Shown here one piece after another: positions 24,821 to 33,063 of a stretch of 36,732 bases of DNA (position 1 is its first letter; each line of letters opens with the position of its first letter). The position numbers were made by a program, and so were the translations under genes. The stretch is from Bacillota bacterium. GTDB lineage: Bacteria; Bacillota; Clostridia; Christensenellales; Aristaeellaceae. A model generated the notes under the pieces. The model saw only the letters and a list, made by a program, of their open reading frames with translations, had not been told where the DNA came from and searched no databases. Location: positions 1 to 36,732 of the forward strand of contig JAEWXD010000019.1 of the NCBI GenBank assembly GCA_023396045.1. Direction: 5' to 3'.

Positions 24821-24844
24821 ATAAGGCTTTGCGTGGTTTGTCAA
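24816..24844 (-). promoter_or_regulatory. Promoter of the thrS T-box transcript
   Basis: -35 TTGACA (24844-24839, perfect), 17-base spacer, -10 TACACT (24821-24816, 4 of 6). Confidence 0.65.
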
Positions 24845-24883
24845 GGGCAAATTAAAATAAAGGGCGATTGCTTACAAAAGTAT

Positions 24884-24904
24884 AGCCTGCCCAAAGGGCA
24901 GGCT
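24884..24904 (-). terminator. Terminator downstream of the secreted-protein pseudogene
   Basis: A strong 9-bp stem AGCCTGCCC / GGGCAGGCT with a 3-base loop, 14 bases past the stop at 24919. The minus-strand tail is ATACTTTTG, only moderately T-rich. It separates this transcript from the thrS promoter. Confidence 0.65.
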
Positions 24905-24918
24905 TGTGGGTTATTGCG

Positions 24919-25435
24919 TTATTTGGCGGGTTGGACTTTATTTAGAAAAAAGCAAACATCTTTAAAGGTCGTTTCCTTATCTTTTGCTAAAAAATGTAAA
25001 ATATAAAATCTTTTTTTGTTTTTGAAAAATGCAATATAATTTATAGCATCAGATTTCCTGCCAATACTATTCGCTGCGCGAATAACATAAACTTCATCAA
25101 AGCGTTTCTCAAAATCTTCATAGTTTTCATTTGCGATTTCTTTTATATTTTCTAATTCAAATTCTTCAATACATATATTTACTAAAGTTTTAAATACATT
25201 ATCACTTTTCTTTAATTTTAATTCTTTTTTAAAGCATTTAAATTATCATGCACCAGCCACAACCTTACACCACCATTGTAAAAAGCACCTTGTACTTGGT
25301 CTTTACCTTGGTATTGCGCACCCATAATTGGTAATTTTATATTTAAATACGTTTTTAATTTCATAAATTCTGCATATACATTACCTATTGTAAATATAAA
25401 CATACTTAACAATACTATTGCTGTTATTTTTTCAT
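24919..25435 (-). pseudogene. Frameshifted paralogue of the neighbouring small secreted protein
   Basis: A gene can be rebuilt from ATG 25435, which has GGAG 6 bases upstream, to TAA at 24921-24919. Two breaks stop it being read through, each in a run of six A on the coding strand (25432-25427 and 25230-25225); one extra A in each run restores a single frame of 172 codons. The rebuilt protein starts MKKITAIVLLSMFIFT and has a signal peptide ending near NVYA. Its mature part matches the protein at 25460-25969: LNIKLPIMG against LNIPEPKMLG, and DAINYIAFFKNKKRFYI..FLNKVQPAK against DALNYYATFVYNNEFYA..FLNQVKPVQ. There is no other stop in the rebuilt frame. The second break is an exact A-AAA-AAG slippery heptamer in the -1 direction. 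Alternatives are a young pseudogene, slippage-rescued expression or sequence error. Confidence 0.7.
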
Positions 25436-25459
25436 ACCATACTCCAATCAGTTTTTTAT

Positions 25460-25969
25460 CTATTGTACCGGTTTTACCTGATTCAAAAAATTAAACACTG
25501 CTTCTGTAAATACTTTATTTTGTTTCTTTGTATTGTGTTCATTCGCCATAAAAGTAATAGCATAAAATTCATTATTATATACAAAAGTCGCATAATAGTT
25601 CAAAGCATCATCAACATATTCCCCCACTGTATGTATTTTAAATTCCTTTGCAAATTTACTATACTTTTGTATATTTACTTCTTTGCTGTCGGTTGCTCCC
25701 ATGGAATTAAGTAAAAAAACATTAAGCAGAGTATATGCTGCTTCTATATCCTTCATTCCTTCAACGCTATCTAAACCTCTATTCAATTTTTGCACTAAAA
25801 ACATACCGTTCTTAATAAAACCGCCTATTTGCTCATATTCTACTGCACTATTTCCTAACATTTTTGGCTCCGGTATATTAAGCCCAAAAAATTCATACCC
25901 TTTTGCAAAAGAACCGGTGCAGCTTAACAATAAACAAAACAATAAAACAAACGCTGTAAATTTTTTCAT
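25460..25969 (-). CDS. Small secreted protein or lipoprotein, family unrecognised
   Basis: A 169-residue exported protein. The N-terminal MKKFTAFVLLFCLLLSCTG is a signal sequence; LLSC could be a lipobox (anchor at C17), or cleavage could follow SFA at about 22. The mature part is mixed alpha/beta in appearance, with few cysteines. I recognise no family. AGGGGG lies 5 bases before ATG 25969. A paralogous, broken copy follows 24 bases downstream in the same orientation. Both are more AT-rich than the housekeeping genes around them. The mature domain is small and has no catalytic motif I can point to. Confidence 0.75.
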   Translation of the reverse strand: MKKFTAFVLLFCLLLSCTGSFAKGYEFFGLNIPEPKMLGNSAVEYEQIGGFIKNGMFLVQKLNRGLDSVEGMKDIEAAYTLLNVFLLNSMGATDSKEVNIQKYSKFAKEFKIHTVGEYVDDALNYYATFVYNNEFYAITFMANEHNTKKQNKVFTEAVFNFLNQVKPVQ

Positions 25970-26143
25970 GGTTTCCCCCTGTTTTTAAATTTTAATATAT
26001 CCATTATATATATGCGCAAGACCTTTTTTTACTATTTAATAAAAAATTGATAAATTTTGAAGTTTACATCAAATAAAAATCCGTTAAGACAACCTGTAAA
26101 AATCTTTCATTTTTTTACAAATGAACTGAGTCATAATTTTTTA

Positions 26144-26191
26144 AAAAAGAGATTGTTAAACATACTAATGTACATTCAACAATCTCTTTTT
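26144..26191 (-). terminator. Terminator after cysK
   Basis: A 14-bp stem AAAAAGAGATTGTT (26144-26157) / AACAATCTCTTTTT (26178-26191) around a 20-base loop, 9 bases past the cysK stop. The minus-strand end is T-rich (CTCTTTTTTAAAA). Confidence 0.8.
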
Positions 26192-26200
26192 GAATTAGTA

Positions 26201-27127
26201 TTACGCAAACACCCCTGTGGAAATGTAGCGTTCGCCGGTATCGGGAAGGAAGGCTACTACGGTTTTGCCTGCAAGATTTTCTTGGTCTGCCAAAGCCAGC
26301 ACACCGGCAATGGCAGCACCGGAGGAAATACCTACCAAGAGGCCCTCTGTATCACGAAGCAAACGCACCAATTCTTTGGCTTTGTTATCGTTTACTTGCA
26401 CGATTCTATCAAAGGCTTCCCTTTGCAGAATGCTTGGCACAAAGCCGGCGCCTATACCTGCAATGGCGTGTTTGCCGGGTGCACCGCCACTAAGTACAGG
26501 GCTTGTTTCCGGCTCTACGGCTACGCCTACAAAATCTTTTTTGCGCTCTTTAAAGTAACGGCCCACACCTGTTATGGTACCACCTGTGCCCACACCGGCT
26601 ACAAAATAATCTACATTGCCGTTGGTGTCGTTCCAAATTTCCGGGGCGGTGGTATTGTAGTGGGCTTCTGCATTGGCATGGTTGTCAAACTGGCTGGGTA
26701 TAAAAGCGTTGCCAAGTTCTGCTGCAATTTGCTTTGCTTTTTCTATGGCGCCCTTCATACCCTTAGCGCCCTCTGTAAGCACTATCTCTGCACCATAGGC
26801 TGCCATTAAGTCTTTGCGTTCCTGACTCATGGTTTCGGGCATGGTGAGTATTACACGGTAGCCCTTGGCAACGCTTGCGGCAGCAAGGCCTATGCCGGTA
26901 TTGCCACTGGTGGGTTCTACAATAACGGTATTGCTATTGATTTTGCCCTCTTGCTCTGCTTTTTCCAGCATGGCATAAGCCGGCCTATCCTTAGAGGAAT
27001 GGGCAGGGTTGAACATATCCAACTTTAATAGCAGGTTGAAGTTTAGACCCAATGCTTTTTGCAAATTATGGGCGTGGAAAAGCGGGGTGTTGCCTATGAG
27101 TTCTTTATATGTATGTTTAATTGCCAT
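26201..27127 (-). CDS. cysK: Cysteine synthase A
   Basis: A 308-residue PLP enzyme that makes cysteine from O-acetylserine and sulfide. Visible: YKELIGNTPLFHA, the PLP lysine K46 in NPAHSSKDRPAYAML, PTSGNTGIGLA, the phosphate-binding VGTGGTITGVG and GISSGAAI near the C-terminus. The lysine context is HSSKDR where most CysK proteins have GSVKDR, a known but less common variant. AAGAAGGATG lies about 6 bases before ATG 27127. It is monocistronic with its own terminator. I found no convincing promoter hexamers or CymR-like box in the 75 bases upstream. Confidence 0.94.
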   Translation of the reverse strand: MAIKHTYKELIGNTPLFHAHNLQKALGLNFNLLLKLDMFNPAHSSKDRPAYAMLEKAEQEGKINSNTVIVEPTSGNTGIGLAAASVAKGYRVILTMPETMSQERKDLMAAYGAEIVLTEGAKGMKGAIEKAKQIAAELGNAFIPSQFDNHANAEAHYNTTAPEIWNDTNGNVDYFVAGVGTGGTITGVGRYFKERKKDFVGVAVEPETSPVLSGGAPGKHAIAGIGAGFVPSILQREAFDRIVQVNDNKAKELVRLLRDTEGLLVGISSGAAIAGVLALADQENLAGKTVVAFLPDTGERYISTGVFA

Positions 27128-27199
27128 AATATCATCCTTCTTTCAAATTGATACTAATTAGATACACCACAAATAATTTCTTGAAACAAGGTTATTGTA

Positions 27200-27230
27200 A
27201 ATAAATACCGTATGCTTTGCCATACGGTAT
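27200..27230 (-). terminator. Terminator of the wecE-ftsY operon
   Basis: A 10-bp perfect stem ATACCGTATG (27205-27214) / CATACGGTAT (27221-27230), 6-base loop, 5 bases past the last gene of the operon. The minus-strand tail is TTATTTAC. It lies between this operon and cysK. Confidence 0.8.
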
Positions 27231-27235
27231 GTTTA

Positions 27236-28285
27236 TTATTCTTTATTTTCTATTTCTTGCGCATCTTCTGCCTTGGATTCTTGGCTGCTTATTTCTTGTT
27301 GTGTTTCTAATTCTTCAACATTATTTTCTGTTTCTGCATGGGTTTCTTCTGTATCTTCTTCCTGCACGCTGCCCATGAGTTTGGCAAGCAGTTTGCGCAT
27401 GCTTTCTTCTTGTTCGGGGCTTATTTCTTTGCCGGCCAAAGTACCGCGTTCCTGCATTTGCTTTAAAATATCTCTGGCATGTTGATTTACATCTGAAAAC
27501 AGCACCAGTTCACGGTTCAAATAGAAGTACAGGCCTGCAAAGCTTGCCATGGCAAAGGTTTTTAACAGCAATTCCAAGGCTTGCGAAATCACCTGGCCAA
27601 GCACACCCAATGCCACCAAGCTTACGCTTAACATATCCAGCACTATCATAGCCAAAGTAAAAAACAATACCATAGAAAGCACCAACAGCCCTCTGCCTTT
27701 CAGTAGCGCAGCACTTTGTTTGGCTATTTTGAGTAGATTTTTTTCTTTGCCATCAGCTACAATATATATAAAAGCAAAATAGCGCATTCTTGCATAAAAC
27801 AAAAATATATACACAAGTGTAAGCATTAAGCCGAGTGTACGCACATTGAATACACTTGGCAGCAAAAAGAACAGACCTTGAAATACAAACACAGGCACTG
27901 CCACCCAAAGCGCATACAGCAAGCCCAAAAACAAATAGCTTAGCCATGCAAACCATGGTTTTTTAAAGTATGCCAAAAGTTCGTGAATGGTAGGGCTCTG
28001 GTTTCTATGCATTTGCATAAAGTAGTTTGTAGCGCCTAAACTTAATAATGGGGTAAACACCAAGGTAAGCCCAAAGAGCACAGCAAATGTTTGTATTTGA
28101 GAAGCGGGAATTTCCGGCAATGTGCCAAGAAGTATATCCGTCAATTCCACTGCATCCAACATACGCAGTGAAAAAATTTTAATAATGGTTAGAAATATTT
28201 CACTAAAAAAAACAACCAAAAATGCAGTGGGTGCATTCTTTTTTATTTGCACGAGTGAAATATGACGTATAGCCTGTGGAATCAT
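27236..28285 (-). CDS. Polytopic membrane protein with acidic C-terminal tail (DUF975-like)
   Basis: A 349-residue protein with about six hydrophobic helices (roughly 20-260) and a long cytoplasmic-looking tail (from about 268) that ends in 50 residues dominated by Glu, Gln and Ser. The pattern G-x-x-x-YFMQMHR followed by YARMRYFAFIYIVADGKEKN..KQSAALLKGRG recalls DUF975-type membrane proteins; I am not certain. No catalytic motif is visible. AGGAG lies 5 bases before ATG 28285. It follows ftsY by 8 bases and closes the operon. The acidic tail could contact the SRP receptor, ribosomes or basic partners, which is speculation. Confidence 0.7.
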   Translation of the reverse strand: MIPQAIRHISLVQIKKNAPTAFLVVFFSEIFLTIIKIFSLRMLDAVELTDILLGTLPEIPASQIQTFAVLFGLTLVFTPLLSLGATNYFMQMHRNQSPTIHELLAYFKKPWFAWLSYLFLGLLYALWVAVPVFVFQGLFFLLPSVFNVRTLGLMLTLVYIFLFYARMRYFAFIYIVADGKEKNLLKIAKQSAALLKGRGLLVLSMVLFFTLAMIVLDMLSVSLVALGVLGQVISQALELLLKTFAMASFAGLYFYLNRELVLFSDVNQHARDILKQMQERGTLAGKEISPEQEESMRKLLAKLMGSVQEEDTEETHAETENNVEELETQQEISSQESKAEDAQEIENKE

Positions 28286-28293
28286 TGTTTCTC

Positions 28294-29193
28294 CTAATCT
28301 AATAATGCATTTACAAATTCTTTGGGATCAAAGGCTTGCAAGTCGTCTATGCCTTCACCCACACCCATATACATAATGGGTACGCCCAATTCTTTGCAAA
28401 TGGCAAAGGCAATACCGCCCTTGGCAGTACCGTCCATTTTGGTAAGCACAACACCGTTGATGTTGGCAAACTCTGCAAAGGCTTTGGCTTGGTTAAGCCC
28501 GTTTTGGCCTGTGGTTGCGTCCAGTACCATCATGCAACGCACGGTGGCTTCGCTGTATTCTTTATCTATCACACGGCGCAATTTGTTCATTTCTTCCATG
28601 AGGTTTTTCTTATTGTGCAATCTGCCGGCAGTGTCTACAAGCAACAAATCCGCCTTTTTGGATTTGGCAACACGAATGGCGTCAAACAATACGGCAGCAG
28701 GATCTGCGCCTTCTGCATGCTTTACAATAGGCACATTGGCACGCTCTGCCCACACGCTTAATTGCTGGCTGGCTGCGGCACGGAAGGTATCGGCAGCGCA
28801 GAGCATAACGGTTCTGCCGATGTTTTGAAAACGAACCGAAAGCTTGCCAATGGTGGTGGTTTTGCCCACACCGTTTACACCTACGATAAGCTGCACCATG
28901 GGCCATTGCAAGTCTGGTTTAGGTATGCTGAGTATTTGTAAAAGCTCGTCTTTGAGCATTTGTTTTACCTGGTTGGCAGCTGTTATATGCTCTTTTTTTG
29001 CGCGTTGTTTCACGTTCTCTATAATACTATCTGCCAAAGGGGCACCCATATCGGATAGCACCAGAATATCTACCAGTTCTTCATAAAAATCATCGTCTAT
29101 TTTTCTGGTATTTTCAATTAAATCGTCTAATTTTTCAGCGGTGTTTTGACGGGACTTAAACAAGCCTTGTTTTAATTTATCAAAAAATGACAT
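28294..29193 (-). CDS. ftsY: Signal recognition particle receptor FtsY
   Basis: A 299-residue SRP-type GTPase that docks ribosome-nascent chains at the membrane for co-translational insertion. The N domain (about 1-95) lacks the long acidic A domain of E. coli, as is usual in monoderms. G motifs are GVNGVGKTTT (105-114), DTFRAAASQQL, DTAGR, and TKMDGTAKGG, with the closing GVGEGIDDLQAFDPKEF. The ATG at 29193 shares a base with the stop of the GH13 gene. It lies in an operon of glycan genes instead of the more common smc-ftsY-ffh arrangement, and is followed by a membrane protein. Confidence 0.96.
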   Translation of the reverse strand: MSFFDKLKQGLFKSRQNTAEKLDDLIENTRKIDDDFYEELVDILVLSDMGAPLADSIIENVKQRAKKEHITAANQVKQMLKDELLQILSIPKPDLQWPMVQLIVGVNGVGKTTTIGKLSVRFQNIGRTVMLCAADTFRAAASQQLSVWAERANVPIVKHAEGADPAAVLFDAIRVAKSKKADLLLVDTAGRLHNKKNLMEEMNKLRRVIDKEYSEATVRCMMVLDATTGQNGLNQAKAFAEFANINGVVLTKMDGTAKGGIAFAICKELGVPIMYMGVGEGIDDLQAFDPKEFVNALLD

Positions 29194-30992
29194 TATTTTT
29201 GCTCCTTTGCAAGTTGGTCTAAAGTTTTGCTGATGGGGAAACAGTAGGCCCTGCCATATTGGAAAGGCAATACCAGCACGGAAGAGGCACAGTTAAAGCG
29301 CTCGCCTGATACTTCATCACGTAAGAAAATACGTTTGGAAATATAGCTTGGTATGGCAATGGTAACCTTGGTAATACCCGCTTCTTTGGCGCATATAATA
29401 CAGAGCATAGTATCATTGCCATAGCTTCTGGTATAGGCATAGATCCCTTGTTCATCGTCTGCTAAGAAAGTTTGAAAATCGCCATATTGCAGGGCTTCGT
29501 ACTTATTGCGCAAGTGGGTAAGTTGCTTGTAGTAGCGCAAAATGGAATTGTCCTGCACTTTATCCCAACGCATAGGGAATCGGCAGTAAGGGTCTTGCCC
29601 GCCTTGCATACCAATTTCATCGCCATAGTATATGATAGGAATGCCAGGGCTGGTAAGCTGGAAGAAGGCAGCGGCACAAAGGCTTGGCACACTCTCCCCT
29701 GCGCGGGTGATAAAACGAGGGGTATCGTGGCTACCCAGAATGTTCCAGTTTACTTCTTGCACTTCTTGTGGCAAACACACGTAATTTTTACTGATTTGGT
29801 TGGCAAACTTTGTAATGCTTAGGTTTTTATTGGCAAATAAGCCCCAAACGGCCTTGCTCCAAACATAGTTCATGGTGGCGTCAAACATATCGCCACGGGC
29901 ACAGAAAAACCTTGCATCGTGCCAGATCTCTGCTACAAGCAATAGGTCTTGGCGAACGCTTTGCACTTCACTGCGAAACTTGCGCCAAAAACCCGGATAC
30001 ACTTCCGGTGCTACGTCCAGCCTCCAACCATCTATACCACATTTTTGCACCCAATACTTGCCCACTTCACAGAAAAATTCTGCACAGGCAGGGTTTTGCA
30101 AATTGAGCTTTGGCATATGTTCTTCATAGGCAAAGGAAGCATAGCCTGCGACGCAGCTTTCTTTGGCGTTCCAGAAAAACCAATCGTAAAAGGGGGATTC
30201 TTCACCTTTCTCTTTGGCTTCTGCAAAAGGTGCAAAGCCAAGGCCAGAGTGATTGAACACACCGTCAAGCACAAGGTACATATCGTTTTTATGCAGCTCG
30301 TCTACTAAATTTTTTAAATCTTCCTCGGTGCCCAAAACTTCGTCTATGGCATAGTAATCACAAGTGTCATAGCGATGGGCTGTATTGGCTTTGAATATGG
30401 GGGTAAGGTACACAATTTTTGCACCTAAGCGTTTTAAGTAAGGCACCTTGGTAATCATACCCTTGATGTTGCCACCGAAAATACGGTCAAAGGCAACTTC
30501 CTTACTTTCCCACTTTTCCATGCCGGGTTCTATTTTGCCATAGCGTGCAAAGCGGTCCGGAAATATTTGATAAGCAATGGAACCCCTTGCCCAAGCGGGC
30601 TTAGATTGCGCCTTGTGGGCATAAGGCAAATGGAAGAACGGTTTTTCTTCTGCCCCATCGTAGCTTTCTTTGCTTTGCATGCCGTCATAGGTATAGTAAA
30701 AAGTAAAGTCTTCGCTTTGCAAGGCAAATACATATTGCAAACGAGGGTCTTGTGGCATAAATTGTACACGGTAATAGCTATACAATTCATCACAAGCGAC
30801 TTGCTGCATGGCATAACGGCGCTCGTCTGCATTGTTGTTTTGCAAGGGATAGTTTAAAAAGGTAATCGCAGTTACAGAATCCCAATTGGCTTTGGCTGTG
30901 CGCAAAAGCAAAACCACTTCGCCACTGGAATTGGTATGGCAATATTCATCATAAGGCACATGGTGAATGGCTGCAAAATTCAAATTTTTCAT
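29193..30992 (-). CDS. GH13 alpha-glucanohydrolase (neopullulanase / cyclomaltodextrinase type)
   Basis: A 599-residue cytoplasmic enzyme. The N-terminal region (1-125) looks like a CBM34-type beta domain, followed by the GH13 barrel starting GSIAYQIFPDRFARYG and a C-terminal beta domain. Catalytic residues are nucleophile D326 (GWRLDVAPE), acid/base E355 (LLVAEIWHD) and D423 (LGSHDTPRF). The N-domain plus barrel layout fits GH13_20 enzymes acting on cyclodextrins, pullulan or maltooligosaccharides, here probably imported or stored alpha-glucans. No signal peptide is visible. AGGAG lies 5 bases before ATG 30992. It is wedged between a GT-C-like gene and ftsY, with a one-base overlap to ftsY. 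Confidence 0.9.
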   Translation of the reverse strand: MKNLNFAAIHHVPYDEYCHTNSSGEVVLLLRTAKANWDSVTAITFLNYPLQNNNADERRYAMQQVACDELYSYYRVQFMPQDPRLQYVFALQSEDFTFYYTYDGMQSKESYDGAEEKPFFHLPYAHKAQSKPAWARGSIAYQIFPDRFARYGKIEPGMEKWESKEVAFDRIFGGNIKGMITKVPYLKRLGAKIVYLTPIFKANTAHRYDTCDYYAIDEVLGTEEDLKNLVDELHKNDMYLVLDGVFNHSGLGFAPFAEAKEKGEESPFYDWFFWNAKESCVAGYASFAYEEHMPKLNLQNPACAEFFCEVGKYWVQKCGIDGWRLDVAPEVYPGFWRKFRSEVQSVRQDLLLVAEIWHDARFFCARGDMFDATMNYVWSKAVWGLFANKNLSITKFANQISKNYVCLPQEVQEVNWNILGSHDTPRFITRAGESVPSLCAAAFFQLTSPGIPIIYYGDEIGMQGGQDPYCRFPMRWDKVQDNSILRYYKQLTHLRNKYEALQYGDFQTFLADDEQGIYAYTRSYGNDTMLCIICAKEAGITKVTIAIPSYISKRIFLRDEVSGERFNCASSVLVLPFQYGRAYCFPISKTLDQLAKEQK

Positions 30993-31000
30993 GGTTTCTC

Positions 31001-32710
31001 CTATGGCAATGGCGGTAAGTAGAGTGTGTAATGTTGGTGTTTTATGGTTTCGTAACCTTTGGATTGCACAAAGTCTATAAAGGGCTGTTTATCCATAGGG
31101 CTATTTAAAAAATGACCTATCAGTACAATGGGCAATTTTTCGGTATTTTGTAATTGTTGTAATTGTGCCTGTTTGTCTACCACTTTCAGATCTACCCAGG
31201 TATGTGCAAAAAAGGGTTCGTGTTCTGTGATACACAGTGCCAAAGGCAAATGGCCCAACACTGCAAGCTTGTGGTTTTTGTATTCTTCTTTTGTAAGTTG
31301 GCTATACAGGCTATCCAAGGCTTCTGCTTTATAGGCATGCGTTTTCATATATTTGAGTGCAGGGATTTGCGTACTATATGTTTGGCCTGCATAGGCACCG
31401 TCGTTGTAACTTTCCTGAAACAGCACTTTACTATACGCACCCTTGCCAAAGCTTAAAATAAACACAAGTAAAAGTATGCTTGCCATGCTTTTGCATAAAT
31501 GTTGCACAAAACGCTTTTTTCCAAGCTGTGCAAAGCCATGTGCATAGAGTGCAACGGCAGAGCTGAGCACAGCACCCAGTAAGCAAAATTGGAATATGCC
31601 ATTGTCTGTACCAAGGGGCACACAAAACATGAACAACAGCATGGTACAAGCGTACAAAAACAGAAAAGAATTGCGCTTTATAAACAGTGGTATGGCAATG
31701 AGCGTGGTGAGCAAAGCGATAAAGGAAAGCAAGTACACATAGATATTAACCGTTAAATTGTTGCCCAACAAACGCGCCAAATAGACACCGACAAGCAACA
31801 CTGCCACCTGCGCCAGCACCTTTGTATAGCGATGTTTTACAAAATAAGTAAACACAGCATAAGCAACAGGTAACAAGAACGCAGCCAACATTTGTTTTTT
31901 AAGAAAACCAACATAATAGTAGGCTTCGCTCAGTTCAAACCAAATACGGTTAAGCATGCTGCTTGGTGCATGAGAACCTTGTTTACCAATGTGCAAAATA
32001 ATGGCAATGCCCTCTACAAAGGCTTGCCAGCCTTCTAACGCAATGGTAAGGCCTATGCCGGCAAACAGACCAATAAAGCCTGCCAAGGTAAAATACAGAC
32101 TATGACGCAAAGCCTGTTTTTGAAAGTCTTTATTTGCCAGTGCATAGAGCAAGGGTAAAAACACAAGGCTCGCCTGCAAAGCATTGGGTAAACGTGTAAA
32201 TACATTAAAACCGGTAACAATACCGGCTACAAAGGTATAGCGTATACTTTGCTGCAAAATACCCTTATGCAATAAAAAGATGGCCAGTATAAAAAACAAG
32301 AACGCAAAGCTATTGTAGCCAAGTATCATTGGATAACGGCGAATAAGGAATGAGCCAACAAGCATAGAAAAGCAAAGCCAAGTATGTGGCATATGCTTTT
32401 TGAGCATTTGATAAAGCAACACAAATATTGCACAGTTGCAAAGCCAATCAAGCACACGGAATGTAAAAAAGGTGGCTGTGGGGCTGAACTTATACAAAAT
32501 TCCACCCAGCAAAAAGCTGAGCTCTGTGCTGATGGTGGGTGCCATGTTGGGTTTAAAGAAGTAACGAAAGTTGGATAAGTAGTAGGCACTATCCAATTCG
32601 TCTATACCATGTTGTATAAAAAACAAAGGCCATAAGCAAACTGCAAGCAGCGCAGCAAGACCAAGCCATTTGTCTATTGAATTTTTGGATAAACGAAATT
32701 TTGAAAACAT
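31001..32710 (-). CDS. GT-C-like membrane glycosyltransferase (ArnT/GT39-like layout)
   Basis: A 569-residue protein with about 11-12 predicted transmembrane helices and a C-terminal soluble part (about 440-569). After the first helix comes an acidic loop, HGIDELDSAYYLSN; GT-C enzymes, which use polyprenyl-phosphate sugars outside the membrane, have a catalytic Asp/Glu in that loop. I assign it to GT-C on topology and this motif, not on clear identity to a named enzyme. Its operon holds a polyprenyl-phosphate glycosyltransferase and a paired flippase, the usual partners of such an enzyme, so it is probably the final transferase. AGGAG lies 4 bases before ATG 32710; the gap to the upstream SMR gene is 14 bases. 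Confidence 0.7.
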   Translation of the reverse strand: MFSKFRLSKNSIDKWLGLAALLAVCLWPLFFIQHGIDELDSAYYLSNFRYFFKPNMAPTISTELSFLLGGILYKFSPTATFFTFRVLDWLCNCAIFVLLYQMLKKHMPHTWLCFSMLVGSFLIRRYPMILGYNSFAFLFFILAIFLLHKGILQQSIRYTFVAGIVTGFNVFTRLPNALQASLVFLPLLYALANKDFQKQALRHSLYFTLAGFIGLFAGIGLTIALEGWQAFVEGIAIILHIGKQGSHAPSSMLNRIWFELSEAYYYVGFLKKQMLAAFLLPVAYAVFTYFVKHRYTKVLAQVAVLLVGVYLARLLGNNLTVNIYVYLLSFIALLTTLIAIPLFIKRNSFLFLYACTMLLFMFCVPLGTDNGIFQFCLLGAVLSSAVALYAHGFAQLGKKRFVQHLCKSMASILLLVFILSFGKGAYSKVLFQESYNDGAYAGQTYSTQIPALKYMKTHAYKAEALDSLYSQLTKEEYKNHKLAVLGHLPLALCITEHEPFFAHTWVDLKVVDKQAQLQQLQNTEKLPIVLIGHFLNSPMDKQPFIDFVQSKGYETIKHQHYTLYLPPLP

Positions 32711-32724
32711 ACTACTCCTAAAAC

Positions 32725-33063
32725 TTACAGGCTTGCAATAAGTATGCCTGCCAATATAAGCAATAAGCCTATGCCTTGTTTTTTGCGTATGCGTTCTTTG
32801 AGCACAAAGGCAGAAAACACCGCCACATAGATATAGCCGGAGGCTTCTATAAGTGGTAACAAAAACAAGGGAATATATCGCAGTGCAAATACATTGGCAA
32901 AGGTAATGGCGAAAAAAATAAAGTAAGCACTCATAACATAGGGGTTTGCATACATACGCAAGCCCTTGTAGTGCCTGTTGGCTGCTTGTTTAAGCAAGAG
33001 CTGAGAAACAGCCCCTAAGAATGCGCCAAAGAAGGCAATGCCCATTGCGATTTGACTATTCAT
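32725..33063 (-). CDS. SMR/EamA-type small membrane protein, flippase subunit 2 (ArnE/ArnF-like)
   Basis: A 112-residue protein with four hydrophobic helices: MAIGIAFFGAFLGAVSQLLLKQA-like opening, then a second helix in the region of YFIFFAITFANVF, and two more ending LLLILAGILIA. The pattern matches half of an SMR transporter as seen in ArnE/ArnF, which together flip undecaprenyl-phosphate-Ara4N. The start is ATG 33063, overlapping the stop of the first subunit (ATGAATAG); the open frame reaches 33081 but has no better start. Two different small subunits in tandem suggest a heterodimer. Substrate is inferred from the operon. Confidence 0.8.
   Translation of the reverse strand: MNSQIAMGIAFFGAFLGAVSQLLLKQAANRHYKGLRMYANPYVMSAYFIFFAITFANVFALRYIPLFLLPLIEASGYIYVAVFSAFVLKERIRKKQGIGLLLILAGILIASL

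Noticed and set aside
25218..25412. A 64-codon frame as an independent gene
   Set aside because: Its TTG start has no ribosome binding site, and its sequence is the middle of the frameshifted secreted-protein gene at 24919-25435.
26057..26809. A 250-codon open frame on the plus strand
   Set aside because: It is antisense to cysK for most of its length, rich in Cys, Tyr and Phe without any domain, and has no ribosome binding site.
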